Below, one piece after another: positions 17,660 through 26,304 of a stretch of 64,000 nt of DNA. The stretch lies in assembly GCA_943371965.1 (NCBI GenBank), contig CALRWV020000006.1, positions 155,242-219,241 on the forward strand. The letters run 5' to 3'. Under the pieces are notes generated by a model, which searched no databases, was not told the origin of the DNA, and was given only the letters and a program-made list of their open reading frames with translations. Each line of letters begins with the position of its first letter. Positions within the stretch are counted from its first letter, which is position 1. The position numbers were made by a program, and so were the translations under genes. The DNA is from CALRWV02 sp943371965 (GTDB lineage Bacteria > Bacteroidota > JABWAT01).

Positions 17660-18774
17660 AATGGGTTGATGAATACCGTGATCATTCCCTAGTAAAAAAA
17701 CTTTCTTCCGAAATCAAAAGCACAGTTACCCAACCTTGGACCATCATGGAAATTTGCGGTGGTCAAACTCATTCAATTTTAAAATATGGGCTTGAAGAAT
17801 TTCTTCCGGAATCCATCAATTTGATTCATGGTCCCGGTTGTCCGGTTTGTGTTACTCCGCTGAAAAAAATTGATCAGGCTCTTGAAATTGCAACTCTCCC
17901 AAAAACAATGCTGCTTACTTTTGGCGATATGATGAGAGTCCCGGGTTCAAAGACGGATTTTCAATCATTGAAAGCTGAAGGAAAAAATATCGATTATGTT
18001 TACTCTCCGATTGATGCTGTGAAAGCTGCAAAACAAAATCCGGACAAAGAGGTTGTCTTTTTTGGAATTGGCTTCGAAACAACAGCTCCAGCAAACGCAA
18101 TGTCGATAAAATTGGCAGCACAGTTGGGTCTAACCAATTATTCAGTTTTGTCATCACAAGTAACAGTTCCACATGCAATAGAATTTTTAATGTCACAGCC
18201 GGATTGTAAAATCCAGTCATTTCTCGCTGCAGGTCATGTCTGTTCAATTATGGGCTATTGGCAGTATGAACCATTGGCTTCACAATTCAGAATCCCAATT
18301 GTTGTATCTGGTTTTGAACCGGTTGATATTTTGGAAGGAATTTTATTGGCTGTTCGTCAGCTTGAAAAAGGTGAGACGAAGGTTGAAAATCAATATCACC
18401 GGGTTGTATCCAGAGAAGGAAACCTGACAGCACAATCTCTGATCAATGAAATCTTTGAAGTTTCTGATATGGGATGGCGGGGAATTGGAATTATTCCGAA
18501 AAGTGGTTTGAAAATCAGGGACAAATATTCTCAGTTTGATGCGGATAAGAAATTCTCCTTATCTGACATTCAAAGCAAAGAATCACAAGATTGCGAATCC
18601 GGTCAGATTTTACAGGGATTGATTGAACCGACACAATGCAAAGCATTTGGTAAAAAGTGTACGCCGGAACATCCGTTGGGTTCTCCGATGGTCAGTTCTG
18701 AAGGAGCCTGTGCCGCTTACTTTCATTATAAAAAGACCGTTAAAGAAAAAATTCCGGAAGCGGCAATATCATGA
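17656..18774 (+). CDS. hypD: Hydrogenase maturation iron-sulfur protein HypD
   Basis: The 372-residue protein has the invariant motifs EICGGQTHSI, HGPGCPVCVTP and FFGIGFETTAPANA, and a C-terminal cysteine cluster (CKAFGKKCTPEHPLGSPM followed by SSEGACAAY) that binds a [4Fe-4S] centre. HypD is the scaffold on which the Fe(CN)2CO unit is assembled with HypC and HypE. Its length and motifs are standard. It overlaps hypC and hypE by 4 bp each, which indicates one transcript with coupled translation. Confidence 0.97.
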   Translation: MKWVDEYRDHSLVKKLSSEIKSTVTQPWTIMEICGGQTHSILKYGLEEFLPESINLIHGPGCPVCVTPLKKIDQALEIATLPKTMLLTFGDMMRVPGSKTDFQSLKAEGKNIDYVYSPIDAVKAAKQNPDKEVVFFGIGFETTAPANAMSIKLAAQLGLTNYSVLSSQVTVPHAIEFLMSQPDCKIQSFLAAGHVCSIMGYWQYEPLASQFRIPIVVSGFEPVDILEGILLAVRQLEKGETKVENQYHRVVSREGNLTAQSLINEIFEVSDMGWRGIGIIPKSGLKIRDKYSQFDADKKFSLSDIQSKESQDCESGQILQGLIEPTQCKAFGKKCTPEHPLGSPMVSSEGACAAYFHYKKTVKEKIPEAAIS

Positions 18775-19826
18775 GCGATACTGTTCAGGGATTTAACTGT
18801 CCCATTCCAAATTATGTAACCGGAAAAATTCTGCTTGGTCATGGAAGCGGTGGAAAATTAAGCGCCACTCTTCTGGAATCCATTATTCTTCCAAAATTGA
18901 AAAATGAAATACTTGATCAGGGACATGATGGAGCCATTCTCGAATTTGATCAGACAAAACTTGCCTTTACAACCGATTCGTATGTTGTTAGTCCGTACAT
19001 TTTTCCCGGTGGTGATATTGGTTCTTTGGCAATTTATGGAACAGTAAATGATCTTTCGATGTGCGGTGCAATCCCGAAATACATTTCGCTTGGGTTAATA
19101 CTTGAAGAAGGATTTTCCCTTTCAGATTTGGAGCAGATTCTGAATTCAATTTCTTCAGCTGCAAAAAAAGCAGGAGTTCAGATTGTTACCGGTGATACCA
19201 AAGTTGTGGAAAAAGGAAAGTGTGATGGAATATTCATCAACACATCCGGAATTGGAAGTTTAAGAAAATCGGTTTCAGTAAATCCGAAAAATGTGAAGCC
19301 CGGACAATTGATTATAATAAATGGAACTATTGCGGATCACGGTATGGCGATTCTTTCTGCACGGGAAAATCTTGAATTTGAAACGGAACTGAAAAGTGAT
19401 TCCGCTCCGTTGAATGAACTGGTGAAATCTATTTTGTCTGTTTATCAGCAGGTTCCCATGATGCGCGATGTAACCCGTGGCGGTCTGGCAAGTGTACTGA
19501 ATGAAATTGCTGATGCATCTTCAACCCGTATTGAAATTGATGAACTCCTTATTCCTATCAAGGAAGATGTTGCCGCATTTTGTGAACTGTTGGGCTTTGA
19601 TCCGCTGTATGTTGCAACAGAAGGGAAATGTGTTGTTTTTGCTGATCCGGATTTTGCAGATGATGTTCTTGAAGAAATGAAAAAATCTGAGTTTGGAAAA
19701 GACTCAAAAATAATCGGGCGGGTTACAGAAACTACCGATGAACCGCGTTTGATTTTGCGGACAAGAATCGGAAGCAAAAGAATTGTTGACCGTTTGCCGG
19801 GTGACCAGTTACCGAGAATTTGTTAG
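18771..19826 (+). CDS. hypE: Hydrogenase maturation protein HypE
   Basis: The 351-residue protein is an AIR-synthase/PurM-like ATP-binding enzyme (LLGHGSGGKLSATLL, AFTTDSYVVSPYIFPGGDIG, MRDVTRGGLASVLNEIA). It ends LPRIC, so the C-terminal Cys that receives the carbamoyl group from HypF and is dehydrated to a thiocyanate is present. It supplies the cyanide ligands of the hydrogenase active site. It is the last gene of hypABCDE. Its partner HypF is encoded separately at 29028. Confidence 0.97.
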   Translation: MSDTVQGFNCPIPNYVTGKILLGHGSGGKLSATLLESIILPKLKNEILDQGHDGAILEFDQTKLAFTTDSYVVSPYIFPGGDIGSLAIYGTVNDLSMCGAIPKYISLGLILEEGFSLSDLEQILNSISSAAKKAGVQIVTGDTKVVEKGKCDGIFINTSGIGSLRKSVSVNPKNVKPGQLIIINGTIADHGMAILSARENLEFETELKSDSAPLNELVKSILSVYQQVPMMRDVTRGGLASVLNEIADASSTRIEIDELLIPIKEDVAAFCELLGFDPLYVATEGKCVVFADPDFADDVLEEMKKSEFGKDSKIIGRVTETTDEPRLILRTRIGSKRIVDRLPGDQLPRIC

Positions 19827-19850
19827 GGAAAAAAAGAACAACTTAAGTAT

Positions 19851-19880
19851 GTCATTCTGAGCGAAGCGAAGAATCTCCCT
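19851..19880. repeat. GTCATTCTGAGCGAAGCGAAG-type element, single arm
   Basis: The sequence GTCATTCTGAGCGAAGCG followed by AAGAATCTCC is a dispersed intergenic repeat of the type seen at 736-795 and 34182-34204. Here only one arm is present, 24 bases after hypE. It has no coding potential. Confidence 0.6.
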
Positions 19881-19980
19881 ATTCAATTATTTCGGATTGA
19901 ATCATTTATACAACCGAATTGGACGCTGATGATTATAATCCAAAGATTTTGAAACCAAATTATCCGCTTGAATATTTCAA

Positions 19981-20014
19981 CTCATAGCCCACGGTTTAAA
20001 CCGTGGGCTATGAG
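19981..20014. terminator. Perfect 34-bp palindrome between hypE and ppdK
   Basis: CTCATAGCCCACGGTTT (19981-19997) is directly followed by its exact reverse complement AAACCGTGGGCTATGAG (19998-20014), with no unpaired loop. It lies between the convergent 3' ends of hypE (19826) and ppdK (20056) and could serve as a terminator in either direction. There is no strong T-run, so the role is inferred. Confidence 0.65.
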
Positions 20015-20055
20015 GGGATTTTCAGCTTTGTTTTTTGTTTATCCTTTTTATATCA

Positions 20056-22761
20056 TCATTCCGCCTTCAAAGCTGCCTGAGCTGCTGCCAATCTGGCAAT
20101 CGGAATTCTGAATGGAGAACAACTCACATAATTCAAACCGATCCGAGATGCATATTCAACACTCATCGGTTCGCCGCCATGCTCACCGCAGATTCCAATG
20201 GAAAGATCAGGTTTTACTTTCCGTCCTTTACTGACCGCCATTTCCATCAACTGACCGACTCCTGTCTGATCAATGGTAACAAATGGATCACTTGGGAAAA
20301 TATCATGCTCAACATAATGATTCAGGAACATACCGCTGTCATCACGTGAAATTCCGAGAGTTGTCTGAGTCAGGTCATTGGTACCGAAACTGAAGAAATC
20401 TGCGTACGCAGCAATCTCATCAGCAGTCAGGGCAGCACGTGGAATTTCAATCATGGTTCCAACCAGATAATGAACTTTTATTCCTGTTTCATCAAATATC
20501 CGTTTTGCAGTTGAATCAACGATATTTCTCTGGTGTTTCAGTTCATTCACATTCGCAACAAGGGGAATCATGATTTCGAGTTTTACAGTACCACCTTTTT
20601 TGATCACGTTAGCTGCTGCCATAATCATGGCTTCAGTCTGCATTTCAATGATTTCCGGCATAACAATTCCAAGTCTGCAACCTCTGGTTCCCAGCATCGG
20701 ATTGAATTCTTCAAGTTCAAGAACTTTGGCTTTAATTTTATTGAACGGAACTTTCATTTCACGCGCAACCATTTTTATTTTGGCATCATCACCTGGCAGG
20801 AATTCATGTAGGGGGGGATCAAGTGTTCTGATTATTACAGGTTTTCCTTTCATCACTTTGAAAATTCCTTCAAAATCGGAACGCTGCAGTTTTGCAAGTT
20901 TGTGAAGTGACTGTTTTCTCGCTTCGGCATTATCAGCCAACAGCATTTGTCTGACAAGATTGATTCTGTTTTCACCGAAAAACATGTGCTCAGTTCTGCA
21001 CAGACCAATTCCTTCAGCTCCGAAAGCAATTGCCTGTTTGCACTGATCTGGCTGATCGGCATTTGTGTATACGCCCATCTTGCGGTATTTGTCAGACCAT
21101 TTCATGATGTTGGTGAAAAGGCTGAGTTCAAGACTGTTTTTTATTTTTTTGTTTTCCAGATAATGGAGAATAACTGGCGATGGTGTTGTTTTCAGATTTC
21201 CCAAAATTACTTCACCGGTGTTACCGTCAAGTGAAATATAATCACCGCGTTTGATGGTCAGGTTTTTCACCTTCATCTGATTTTTCTCGTAATCAATTTT
21301 CAGACTGTCACAGCCAACAATGCAAACTTTTCCCATCTGACGTGCAACCAAAGCCGCATGTGAAGTCATTCCACCTCGAGCAGTCAGAATTCCTTCAGAA
21401 AGTCTCATACCTTTTATATCTTCAGGTGAAGTTTCAATTCTGATTAAAATTACATTGTCTTTCTTCACATATTTTTCAACATCTTCTGTTCTGAAAACAA
21501 CACGGCCTGATGCAGCTCCAGGTCCGGCATTCAAACCTTTCGCGAGAAGTCCACCGTTCTTAATGATTTTGGCTTTTTCATTCAAATCAAAAGTCGGACG
21601 AAGCAATTGATTCAGTTGCATGGGATCAATCCGCAATAAGGCTTCTTTTTCTGTGATCGTATTTTCATGAACCATTTCAGTTGCAATTCTGAGTGCTGCC
21701 AAACCGGTACGTTTTCCGGTTCTGCACTGAAGCATCCACAACTTTCCGTGTTCGATGGTGAATTCAATATCTGCCATATCACGGTAATGTTTTTCAAGAA
21801 TATCACAATACGAAGTTAATTCCTTGTAGATGTTGGGCCATTCTGTTTTCATGATGGAAATCTGTTTCGGAGTTCTGATTCCCGCTACAACATCTTCACC
21901 TTGCGCATTCAGTAAATATTCTCCGAAAACTACTGCTTCACCCGATGCAGGATTTCTGGTGAACGCAACTCCGGTTCCGGAATCTTCACCCATATTTCCG
22001 TAAACCATGGTGACGATATTGACAGCCGTTCCCCATTCTTCGGGAATGTTGTAAATGTGGCGGTATTCAATGGCTCTCTGATTCATCCAGGATTTGAATA
22101 CAGCTGAAATGGCTCCCCACAACTGATCCTGCGGATTTTCAGGAAAAGCTTTTTTTGTTTTCTGTTTTACTACAGCTTTATATTCTGCAACGATATCTTT
22201 CATGTCATTGGCAGAAAGTTCGGTATCATTTTTTACTTTGCGGAGTTGTTTTTTCTTCTCAAGAATTTTCTCGAAAATATTTTCTTCGTGTTCTTCCTTA
22301 ATTCCCAAAACAACATCTGAATACATCTGAACAAACCGGCGGTAAGAATCATAAGCAAATCTGGGATCTCCACTTGATTTGATTAAACCCTGAACAGTTT
22401 CATCATTTAAACCAAGATTCAAAATAGTATCCATCATTCCCGGCATTGAAACCCTTGCACCCGAACGGACAGAAACCAGAAGCGGATTTTCTTTGTTACC
22501 AAATTTTTTCCCGACAAGAACTTCAACTGCTTTCAGTGATGATGTAATCTGTTCTTTCAATTCGGGTGGATATTCGTTTTTGTTTTTATGAAGGTAGTTG
22601 CAGACTTCGGTTGAAATAATAAAACCCGGAGGAACGGGAAGACCGATCCTTGTCATTTCGCAAAGATTGGCACCTTTTCCACCCAACAGATTTTTCATTG
22701 AAGCATTACCGTCTGATTTATTATTTCCGAAAAAATAAACGTAACTCTTTTGACTTAACAT
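20056..22761 (-). CDS. ppdK: Pyruvate, phosphate dikinase
   Basis: The 901-residue protein starts with the nucleotide-binding domain (LLGGKGANLCEMTRIGLPVP), has the phosphohistidine domain with GGMTSHAALVARQMGKVCIVG (the catalytic His is in TSHAA), and ends with the PEP/pyruvate TIM barrel (LCRTEHMFF, GTRGCRLGI, DFFSFGTNDLTQ, and SIGICGEHGGEP with the catalytic Cys). It interconverts pyruvate, ATP and phosphate with PEP, AMP and pyrophosphate in the cytosol. The length agrees with the family. Its position among hydrogenase genes suggests central carbon metabolism geared to low-energy or fermentative growth, which is inference. Confidence 0.97.
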   Translation of the reverse strand: MLSQKSYVYFFGNNKSDGNASMKNLLGGKGANLCEMTRIGLPVPPGFIISTEVCNYLHKNKNEYPPELKEQITSSLKAVEVLVGKKFGNKENPLLVSVRSGARVSMPGMMDTILNLGLNDETVQGLIKSSGDPRFAYDSYRRFVQMYSDVVLGIKEEHEENIFEKILEKKKQLRKVKNDTELSANDMKDIVAEYKAVVKQKTKKAFPENPQDQLWGAISAVFKSWMNQRAIEYRHIYNIPEEWGTAVNIVTMVYGNMGEDSGTGVAFTRNPASGEAVVFGEYLLNAQGEDVVAGIRTPKQISIMKTEWPNIYKELTSYCDILEKHYRDMADIEFTIEHGKLWMLQCRTGKRTGLAALRIATEMVHENTITEKEALLRIDPMQLNQLLRPTFDLNEKAKIIKNGGLLAKGLNAGPGAASGRVVFRTEDVEKYVKKDNVILIRIETSPEDIKGMRLSEGILTARGGMTSHAALVARQMGKVCIVGCDSLKIDYEKNQMKVKNLTIKRGDYISLDGNTGEVILGNLKTTPSPVILHYLENKKIKNSLELSLFTNIMKWSDKYRKMGVYTNADQPDQCKQAIAFGAEGIGLCRTEHMFFGENRINLVRQMLLADNAEARKQSLHKLAKLQRSDFEGIFKVMKGKPVIIRTLDPPLHEFLPGDDAKIKMVAREMKVPFNKIKAKVLELEEFNPMLGTRGCRLGIVMPEIIEMQTEAMIMAAANVIKKGGTVKLEIMIPLVANVNELKHQRNIVDSTAKRIFDETGIKVHYLVGTMIEIPRAALTADEIAAYADFFSFGTNDLTQTTLGISRDDSGMFLNHYVEHDIFPSDPFVTIDQTGVGQLMEMAVSKGRKVKPDLSIGICGEHGGEPMSVEYASRIGLNYVSCSPFRIPIARLAAAQAALKAE

Positions 22762-22804
22762 GATATTTTCTCCTCAAGGTTATCTATCCTGTAAATGTGA
22801 TAAG

Positions 22805-22884
22805 AACCGCAAAAGCACTAAGACGCAAGGTGTTTAAAAAATATTTACATGATATCTTTTTCGTCTTGGCGTCTTTACGGTTAA
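22805..22884. repeat. Opposed CGCAAAG/GGCGTCTTT repeat pair
   Basis: AACCGCAAAAGCACTAAGAC (22805-22824, continuing to 22830) is followed about 30 bp later by GTCTTGGCGTCTTTACGGTT (22863-22882), its approximate reverse complement. The pair lies between ppdK and the downstream end of the nickel-type transporter gene. It is the same element type as the copies in 12313-12567. Confidence 0.6.
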
Positions 22885-22893
22885 ATATTTGTT

Positions 22894-23613
22894 TCATAAA
22901 CCTAACCATATCATTCCAACTCCGCACAATGACAATGCTCCTCCTGAAATGACAGTTGTATATTTTTCGACCCATTCGGTCTTCAGTTTTGAAAAACCGT
23001 AAAGACCGGCGAAAACCATCATCATCATACTTGAAATTGTGAATGCTGAAAATAAAAGAATAATCAACACTGTTTGGTTCCATCCATACTGAAGTTGTGA
23101 TCCCATAATCAGTGGAATCATTGGCTCACACGGACCGAAAATAAAGATGATGAACAAAACCCAGGGTGTTATGTTTTTTTGTGGTGATAAATGAATGTGG
23201 ACATGTGAAGATTCATGGTTGTGAGTATGTGTGTGTGGAATTCCGTTTTGGTGAAAGTGAAGGTGGCTGTGTTTGGAATTCTGCCTGATCAGTTTCCAAA
23301 TCCCCCAAATCAGGTATGCGAATCCAAAAAGGAAAAGTATCCAACTTGCAATGCTTCCACGGTATTCTTCCAAACCTGAAATTGATAAAACCGATGTTTG
23401 CAGCCAGATTCCTGCAAAAGCCAACAGCACTGAACTTATGACATGACCAATTCCGCAGAATAGAACTATAGAAGTTGTTTTTTTCGCCGACCATTTTCTT
23501 TCGTTGGACAAAACGATAAATGGTATATAATGATCCGGTCCGGAAAGGGTGTGAATGACAGCAATACTTATTGATGTTAGGATCAGAAGCGGAAAACCGG
23601 ATGTGAAATCCAT
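22894..23613 (-). CDS. Histidine-rich nickel/cobalt-type transporter (UreH/TauE-like)
   Basis: The 239-residue protein has about six hydrophobic helices. The first contains HTLSGPDHYIPF, similar to the His/Asp-His metal site of UreH and NiCoT-type transporters. A cytoplasmic-type loop around residues 115-145 is strongly histidine-rich (HSHLHFHQNG, HTHTHNHESSHVHIH) and should bind Ni2+ or similar ions. IFGPCEPMIPLIM opens the second half. It lies between the hyp operon and the hydrogenase operon, so nickel supply for the [NiFe] enzyme is the most economical role. Export of another metal cannot be excluded. Confidence 0.78.
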   Translation of the reverse strand: MDFTSGFPLLILTSISIAVIHTLSGPDHYIPFIVLSNERKWSAKKTTSIVLFCGIGHVISSVLLAFAGIWLQTSVLSISGLEEYRGSIASWILFLFGFAYLIWGIWKLIRQNSKHSHLHFHQNGIPHTHTHNHESSHVHIHLSPQKNITPWVLFIIFIFGPCEPMIPLIMGSQLQYGWNQTVLIILLFSAFTISSMMMMVFAGLYGFSKLKTEWVEKYTTVISGGALSLCGVGMIWLGL

Positions 23614-23837
23614 TTGTTTGTTTTCCTTTCATTCGGTTGATAAATGGGAAAAAACTGGATTCATATTATATCCGGAATGAAGGTGGTGAATATTTTTCAA
23701 ATTATCATGCAGGAAAGATTAAAGTATGAGTAAGAAATATTCCAGCTCTTATAAACCTCTAATCTTAAATTAACGGGATATTTTTTCAACTATCGTTACC
23801 TTGCCTGTGCGAAAGCTCACTTATCAGGGAAGTAATT

Positions 23838-24989
23838 ATGAGCGCAACATTCAACTCCCGAAAACCTTATCTCCTGAACCCGATTCAATTGAATTCAGTT
23901 CTTCAGAATCTCAAAGATGATCAATTTACAATCATTGGTCCTGTGGTCGGCGATCATTCCATTTCCTATTCCGAAATCACTTCAATCAATGACCTCCCTC
24001 AGGGTTATTCAGCAAAACAAACACCTGGTAAATTCGCACTGAAAAAAACAGATGATCAGCGCTTCTTCAATTTCAGTGTTGGAATTCAGTCACTGAAAAA
24101 GTTCCTGTATCCTTCAGAATGCAAACTGTTTGGTGTTTCAAAAACAAAAGGAAATTTGTCCGTTACCGTCAGTAACGACACAGAACAGAAGATTGCAGTT
24201 ATAGGTGTAAGATCATGTGAAATAGCTGCCATCGATTCTTTTGATAAAGTTCTTTACAACGAAAGATATAAAGACCAGCATTATTCTGCAAAACGTAAGA
24301 ACCTGGTAATTATTGCAGTGAATTGCATTGAACCTTCTGAAACCTGTTTCTGTGATTCTATGAAAACCGGGCCTCTGGTTACTCATGGTTATGATTTATT
24401 GCTGACTGAATTCATGGCAGGTGTTGAACATTGGTTTCTGCTGAATATTGGTTCTGAAAAAGGTTTTGAATTGCTCTCGGGAATTGCAATTGAAGATGCT
24501 GACAGCAAACTGAGTGAAATGGTTTTAAGACAGCTTGATGAAGTTCCTTCAAAAATGAAAATCAAAATTGGAACAGAAAACCTGAAACAAAATCTCCAAA
24601 ATAATCCTGATCATGTTTTCTGGGATGAAGTAGCTGACAAATGTTTGTTATGCGGAAACTGCACTTTGGTTTGTCCTACTTGTTTTTGTACTACTATTGA
24701 AGATACAACAGATTTGTCCGGTGATCATGCAGAACGGTGGAGAAAATGGGACTCCTGTTTTTCCGGTGATTTTTCCTTTATTCATGGCGGCAGCATCAGA
24801 TTGAGTCCGAAATCACGTTACCGTCAGTGGATGACACATAAATTATCAAATTGGGTAGATCAGTTTGGGACTTTCGGATGCGTGGGTTGTGGAAGATGTA
24901 CAACCTGGTGTCCGGTTGGTATTGATATTCGGGAACAAGCTAACAATTTAAATCAGAAAACAAACAATCAAATCAGGGAGTCAGTTTAA
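23838..24989 (+). CDS. hydB: Group 3b [NiFe]-hydrogenase beta subunit (iron-sulfur protein)
   Basis: The 383-residue protein has an N-terminal domain shared with anaerobic sulfite reductase subunit A (VIGVRSCEIAAIDSFDKV) and two C-terminal [4Fe-4S] motifs: CLLCGNCTLVCPTCFC near residue 272 and CVGCGRCTTWCPVGID near residue 352. In group 3b (NADP-reducing, sulfhydrogenase-type) enzymes it carries electrons between the FAD subunit and the small subunit. It is the first gene of an operon of six and ends 1 bp before the cNMP-binding gene. The name follows the sulfhydrogenase beta subunit. Confidence 0.9.
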   Translation: MSATFNSRKPYLLNPIQLNSVLQNLKDDQFTIIGPVVGDHSISYSEITSINDLPQGYSAKQTPGKFALKKTDDQRFFNFSVGIQSLKKFLYPSECKLFGVSKTKGNLSVTVSNDTEQKIAVIGVRSCEIAAIDSFDKVLYNERYKDQHYSAKRKNLVIIAVNCIEPSETCFCDSMKTGPLVTHGYDLLLTEFMAGVEHWFLLNIGSEKGFELLSGIAIEDADSKLSEMVLRQLDEVPSKMKIKIGTENLKQNLQNNPDHVFWDEVADKCLLCGNCTLVCPTCFCTTIEDTTDLSGDHAERWRKWDSCFSGDFSFIHGGSIRLSPKSRYRQWMTHKLSNWVDQFGTFGCVGCGRCTTWCPVGIDIREQANNLNQKTNNQIRESV

Positions 24990-24990
24990 T

Positions 24991-25446
24991 ATGAGTACCA
25001 ATCACGTAGCAGAACACAACCATCCATTTTATGCGGGAATGAAAAAAGAATCCATAAAATTGATTTCCGGAATGTCTGAGAAAATGAGTTTCAAACCGGG
25101 AGAAAGAATTTTGAAGGAAGGGCAGGAAGCCGGTCATTTTTACCTGATTATTGAAGGTAAGGTTTCCATCGGACTTAGAGTTCCCGGTGAGGGCGAAATT
25201 ATTTTCGAAACGATTGGTGAAGGTGAAATTATCGGATGGTCATGGCTGATTGCGCCACACATCTGGAGATTCAATGCAACTGCTGTTGATCCAACCGAAG
25301 TGATTGCAGTTGATGCCCATAATCTTGTTGAACTTTGCGAAAAAGATCACGAACTGGGTTATCAGTTATTGAAGAAAATGGTTCATGTTATTGGCGACCG
25401 TCTGACAGCAACCCGGTTGCAGTTACTGGATATTTATGCCAAATAG
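24991..25446 (+). CDS. Cyclic-nucleotide-binding (cNMP) domain protein of the hydrogenase operon
   Basis: The 151-residue protein is a single cNMP-binding beta-roll: FKPGERILKEGQEAGHFYLI, then IEGKVSIGLRV, then IGEGEIIGWSWLIAPHIWRF, ending with a helix (LLKKMVHVIGDRLTATRLQL). There is no helix-turn-helix, so it is not a CRP-type transcription factor. The phosphate-binding cassette (usually GExxxxxxxRxA) is replaced by GEIIGWSWLIAPHIWRFNAT, so cAMP binding is uncertain. It sits between the beta and gamma genes with 1-bp and 17-bp spacing, which suggests a regulatory or structural accessory of the enzyme. Confidence 0.85.
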   Translation: MSTNHVAEHNHPFYAGMKKESIKLISGMSEKMSFKPGERILKEGQEAGHFYLIIEGKVSIGLRVPGEGEIIFETIGEGEIIGWSWLIAPHIWRFNATAVDPTEVIAVDAHNLVELCEKDHELGYQLLKKMVHVIGDRLTATRLQLLDIYAK

Positions 25447-25463
25447 ATAAACGGAGGGTTTCA

Positions 25464-26303
25464 ATGGATACTCCAACAGCAAAAGGAATGATACCTGACA
25501 TTTGTAGGGTAACAAAAGTTATTAGAGAAACCCACGATACTTTTACCCTCGAACTTGAAATGCAGACAGGTTCCGGAAAATTTGCTTTTCAGCCAGGTCA
25601 GTTCAATATGGTTTACATTTATGGTGTTGGTGAAATTCCAATTTCCATCAGTGGGAACCCCTCGGAATCAAAAATAATAGTACATACAACGCGGATTGTC
25701 GGCACGGTTACAAAGGCGATGGGAAAACTGTGTGAAGGCGACCTGTTGGGAATCCGCGGTCCTTTTGGAAAGTCATGGCCGGTTGAAAATGCCACAGGCA
25801 AGGATGTAATTATTGTTACCGGAGGAATTGGGCTGGCTCCATTGCGTCCAGCCATTTACCATATCATCGGCAACAGGGAAAAATACGGACGGCTTGTTAT
25901 ACTTTACGGTGCCAGAACACCGAATGACATTCTTTATAAAAGTGAATTGGCATCATGGAAAAAAAATAAGTTGGCAGATATATTCATTACAGTTGACCGA
26001 TCTGATTCTCATTGGAAGGGAAATGTTGGATTAGTTACAACATTGGTTAAAAAAGCACCGATCGAAGCTGAAAATACGTTGGCGATGATTTGTGGTCCTG
26101 AAATCATGATGCGGTATACCGTAATGGAACTTGAGAAACGTTCAATCAAAAAAGATAATGTATTCATTTCTATGGAAAGGAATATGAAGTGCGGAATCGG
26201 TTTCTGCGGACACTGCCAGTACGGTGCTGAATTTGTCTGCAAAGATGGTCCGGTCTTCAGGTATCCTGATCTTGAAAAGAAACTATATCTGTCGGAGATT
26301 TGA
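25464..26303 (+). CDS. hydG: Group 3b hydrogenase gamma subunit (FAD/NAD(P)-binding)
   Basis: The start at 25464 is chosen because GGAGG precedes it by seven bases. Longer reading frames would overlap the cNMP gene heavily. The 279-residue protein resembles ferredoxin-NADP reductase and AsrB: the FAD motif region FQPGQFNMVYIYGVGEIPISIS, the NAD(P) site IVTGGIGLAPLRPAIYHII, and a [2Fe-2S] site near the C-terminus (CGIGFCGHCQYGAEFVC). It exchanges electrons with NAD(P)H. It is followed by the small subunit gene after 1 bp. Confidence 0.93.
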   Translation: MDTPTAKGMIPDICRVTKVIRETHDTFTLELEMQTGSGKFAFQPGQFNMVYIYGVGEIPISISGNPSESKIIVHTTRIVGTVTKAMGKLCEGDLLGIRGPFGKSWPVENATGKDVIIVTGGIGLAPLRPAIYHIIGNREKYGRLVILYGARTPNDILYKSELASWKKNKLADIFITVDRSDSHWKGNVGLVTTLVKKAPIEAENTLAMICGPEIMMRYTVMELEKRSIKKDNVFISMERNMKCGIGFCGHCQYGAEFVCKDGPVFRYPDLEKKLYLSEI

Positions 26304-26304
26304 A

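Noticed and set aside
24991..25446. CRP/FNR-type transcription regulator
   Set aside because: The protein ends after the cNMP beta-roll and dimer helix; there is no helix-turn-helix.
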